The position numbers were made by a program, and so were the translations under genes. A stretch of DNA of 42,574 bases from Sphingomonas sp. (lineage in GTDB: Bacteria > Pseudomonadota > Alphaproteobacteria > Sphingomonadales > Sphingomonadaceae). Each line of letters starts with the position of its first letter. Within the stretch, counting starts at the first letter, position 1. Under the pieces are notes generated by a model, which saw only the letters and a list, made by a program, of their open reading frames with translations, was not told the DNA's origin and ran no database searches. This document shows, piece by piece, positions 40,952 to 42,574 of this stretch. The DNA is taken from assembly GCA_025980335.1 (NCBI GenBank), contig JAICXO010000006.1, positions 1 through 42,574 on the forward strand. The letters run 5' to 3'.

Positions 40952-41205
40952 CAGAGCTCGAACGGCTCGGGCGGCGAATCCTCGACGTCGGGGAGCTCCT
41001 CGCCGGGGGGCAGCGGGCCCTCTTTCCGCCACTCGTCGAGCAATGAACGCAAAGCGGCGACGCGGTCCCCTGTCGGCTCGATCACGAGCTTGTTCCCCTC
41101 CTTGTGGATGACGGCCTCATTGCCGGGTAGTTCGAACTCGCGCGGGATGCGCACTGCCTGGTTGCGGCCGTTGCGAAAGAGTCTGACGCGTCGCTCGTAA
41201 CCCAT
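40951..41205 (-). CDS. vapB: VapB-type AbrB/SpoVT antitoxin
   Basis: Antitoxin of 84 residues. The N-terminal swapped-hairpin DNA-binding domain reads RVRLFRNGRNQAVRIPREFE and HKEGNKLVIEP. The C-terminal acidic/Pro-rich tail (from about residue 62, EGPLPPGEELPDVEDSPPEP) would thread through the toxin active site. It starts at ATG 41205, ten bases from a near-perfect palindrome that should be its operator, and overlaps vapC by the ATGA junction. Expected to repress its own operon together with VapC. Confidence 0.92.
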   Translation of the reverse strand: MGYERRVRLFRNGRNQAVRIPREFELPGNEAVIHKEGNKLVIEPTGDRVAALRSLLDEWRKEGPLPPGEELPDVEDSPPEPFEL

Positions 41206-41215
41206 GATTGCAGTG

Positions 41216-41239
41216 TGGCATATGCCATGGCATATGTCA
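41216..41239. promoter_or_regulatory. vapBC operator palindrome
   Basis: CATATGCCATGGCATATG forms the perfect core, extended to 24 bases with a single mismatched pair. It lies 10 bases upstream of the vapB ATG, where a VapBC complex would bind and autoregulate. Its right end includes the stop codon of the neighbouring sugar dehydrogenase (41237-41239). Confidence 0.75.
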
Positions 41240-42514
41240 ATGCGTGGGCGTCAGTCTGAGCAACTTTCCGTCCTTGCCGTCCTGGAGCAGATAAACGGCG
41301 CCATCAGGCCCCTCGCCGACGAAGCGGATGCGCTTGCCGATGTCCCATTGCTCGAGCGCGCTCGCCCGGTCGCCGCGGATTCGTACGTGGATCAGCGATT
41401 GTCCGGCGAGCGAGCCGATCAGGCCATCGCCGTTCCACTCAGGGAACAGCTTGCCCGAATAGAAGAGCAGGCTCGTCGGCGCGATTGAGGGCGCCCAATA
41501 GAGCTTCGGCGGCATGAAGTCGGGCCGGCTCGAATGCGGCGGGATCGGCACGTCGTTGTAATTTTTGCCGTTGGAGACCAGCGGCCAGCCGTAATTCTTC
41601 CCTTTGATGATCAGGTTGAGCTCGTCGCCACCCTGCGGGCCCATTTCGGTCTCCCACAGGCGCCCGTCGGACGCGAAGGCGAGTCCGTAAGGATTGCGAT
41701 GACCCAGCGTCCAGATCTCGGCGGGCGTGAGGTTCGGGCCGGGCCATTTCATTTGGCGCCCCGATGCGTGCTTTGCTGCCTCGGTATCCTCGGGCGGATC
41801 GGTGACCGTCACCGTCGCTGCGCCGGTCCTGCCCGCCCATGGATTGTCCGGCGCGGGCTTGCCGTCGAGCGTCAGGTGGAGGATCTTGCCGAGCGGCTGG
41901 CTTATGTCCTGCGCCGGCGTGAAGCGCTGGCGTTCGCCGGAGCTCAGGAACAGCGTCTTCCCGTCCGGCGCAAAGACGACGATCGCGCCGAACTGGCCGC
42001 CCTCCCCTCCTGCCGGATCGTGCCACAGTCGCTGGAGCCCATCGAGTCGCGCTCCGTTCGAATCCCGGACCAGCCTCGCGCGGGCGAGCGCGAGCCCGCT
42101 GCCGCCGTTCGCGGACGGCTCGGAATAGGTCAGATAGACGAGTCCGCTATTCGCGAAGTCGGGGGCGAGCACTACGTCTAGCAATCCGCCCTGCCCTCCA
42201 TAGACCACGCGCGGCGCGCCGCCCACCGGCTGCTTCTTGCCGGTGGCGACGTCGACGAGCCAGACATGCCCCGGCTTCTCGGTCAGGATCGCCGTGTTGC
42301 TGCCCGGGAGGAAGACCATCGCCCAGGGATCGTCGAAGGTCGCCACATCGGTCGTGGTGAACGGCGGACGTGAGCCGGGCAGGTTCGATGGCGCCGAGGG
42401 GGAGGACGCCGCGCCGTCGCCGGAGTCGTGCCCCGTCTGCGAATTGGTCTGCGCAGAGGTGCCGCAGGCCGCAAGGAGAAGCAGCATGCCGAAATGCAGC
42501 GAACGAAATTTCAT
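41237..42514 (-). CDS. PQQ-dependent sugar dehydrogenase lipoprotein
   Basis: Six-bladed propeller dehydrogenase of the soluble glucose/sorbosone dehydrogenase family (YliI-like), 425 residues. The signal MKFRSLHFGMLLLLAACG has a lipobox (LAAC, Cys17), so the protein is probably membrane-anchored in the periplasm. A Ser/Gly/Pro linker leads to the propeller with PWAMVFLPG, YGGQGGLLDVVLAPDFANSG, VFAPDGKTLFLSSGERQRF, the PQQ-region motif LGHRNPYGLAFASDGRLWE, and MGPQGGDELNLI. It oxidises aldose sugars using PQQ and calcium by family; the physiological sugar is unknown, and no PQQ synthesis genes are in view. Its stop codon lies within the vapBC operator. Confidence 0.9.
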   Translation of the reverse strand: MKFRSLHFGMLLLLAACGTSAQTNSQTGHDSGDGAASSPSAPSNLPGSRPPFTTTDVATFDDPWAMVFLPGSNTAILTEKPGHVWLVDVATGKKQPVGGAPRVVYGGQGGLLDVVLAPDFANSGLVYLTYSEPSANGGSGLALARARLVRDSNGARLDGLQRLWHDPAGGEGGQFGAIVVFAPDGKTLFLSSGERQRFTPAQDISQPLGKILHLTLDGKPAPDNPWAGRTGAATVTVTDPPEDTEAAKHASGRQMKWPGPNLTPAEIWTLGHRNPYGLAFASDGRLWETEMGPQGGDELNLIIKGKNYGWPLVSNGKNYNDVPIPPHSSRPDFMPPKLYWAPSIAPTSLLFYSGKLFPEWNGDGLIGSLAGQSLIHVRIRGDRASALEQWDIGKRIRFVGEGPDGAVYLLQDGKDGKLLRLTPTH

Positions 42515-42574
42515 CGGGCCTCCTCAGATGCCGAATATTTGAACCAAAGCGGAGTTCCGCCGCTCTATACGGAG

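Noticed and set aside
40760-41200. Plus-strand 146-codon frame opposite vapBC
   Set aside because: It is antisense to vapB and vapC, both of which have complete family motifs and coupled starts; the translation is Ser/Gly-rich with no domain.
1-42574. CRISPR array, rRNA operon, prophage or defence island
   Set aside because: No regularly spaced direct repeats, no rRNA sequence, no phage or restriction genes were recognised; the only defence-like locus is vapBC.

Overview
The window is a piece of a high-GC alphaproteobacterial chromosome, most likely from the Sphingomonadaceae (Sphingomonas or Sphingomicrobium type). This is inferred from gene content and order: a pcm-tolC-popZ-valS neighbourhood, a PopZ-family protein, a MucR regulator, the tsaB-rimI-mucR-fur-plsC-miaB-phoH-ybeY-corC-lnt-metK-trmB run, and several short palindromic repeat families. 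It is nearly all chromosomal core. No rRNA, CRISPR array, transposase, integrase or phage gene was seen, and no gap between genes exceeds 300 bases.

Layout. 1-5488 (minus): pcm, tolC, popZ-like, an S9 peptidase and the 5' part of valS. 5647-5720: tRNA-Cys. 5875-10999 (plus): SCO protein, selO, astD and an L,D-transpeptidase lipoprotein. 11060-12550 (minus): dnaB, convergent with the transpeptidase across a strong hairpin. 12734-14674 (plus): dcd and kynU. 14667-19928 (minus): DoxX, an NADPH-dependent FMN reductase, RNase R, a YbiI-like zinc-finger protein and a secreted M28 peptidase.

20023-27271 (plus) is a distal valine-degradation cluster: mmsA, two small lipoproteins, a beta-class GST, isobutyryl-CoA dehydrogenase, 3-hydroxyisobutyryl-CoA hydrolase, enoyl-CoA hydratase, a small unrecognised membrane protein, and mmsB. 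Together these cover isobutyryl-CoA to propionyl-CoA. A cytochrome c'-like lipoprotein and a cytochrome b561 (probably starting at CTG) follow.

28540-40559 (plus) is the conserved housekeeping block: nfuA-like, tsaB, rimI, mucR, fur, plsC, miaB, phoH, ybeY, corC, lnt, metK and trmB. It is interrupted by an antisense VOC gene beside a palindromic repeat and by an antisense DUF2231 gene. 40556-42514 (minus) holds a vapBC toxin-antitoxin pair with a clear palindromic operator, and a PQQ-type sugar dehydrogenase lipoprotein.

The most notable non-gene signal is four families of short palindromic elements. Family A has three copies, one in permuted arm order. Family B has two full copies and one half. 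Family C has two copies. The fourth (D) is a single palindrome of about 90 bases lying in frame inside the VOC gene and adding about 30 residues to the protein. I did not find a clearly new multi-gene system.
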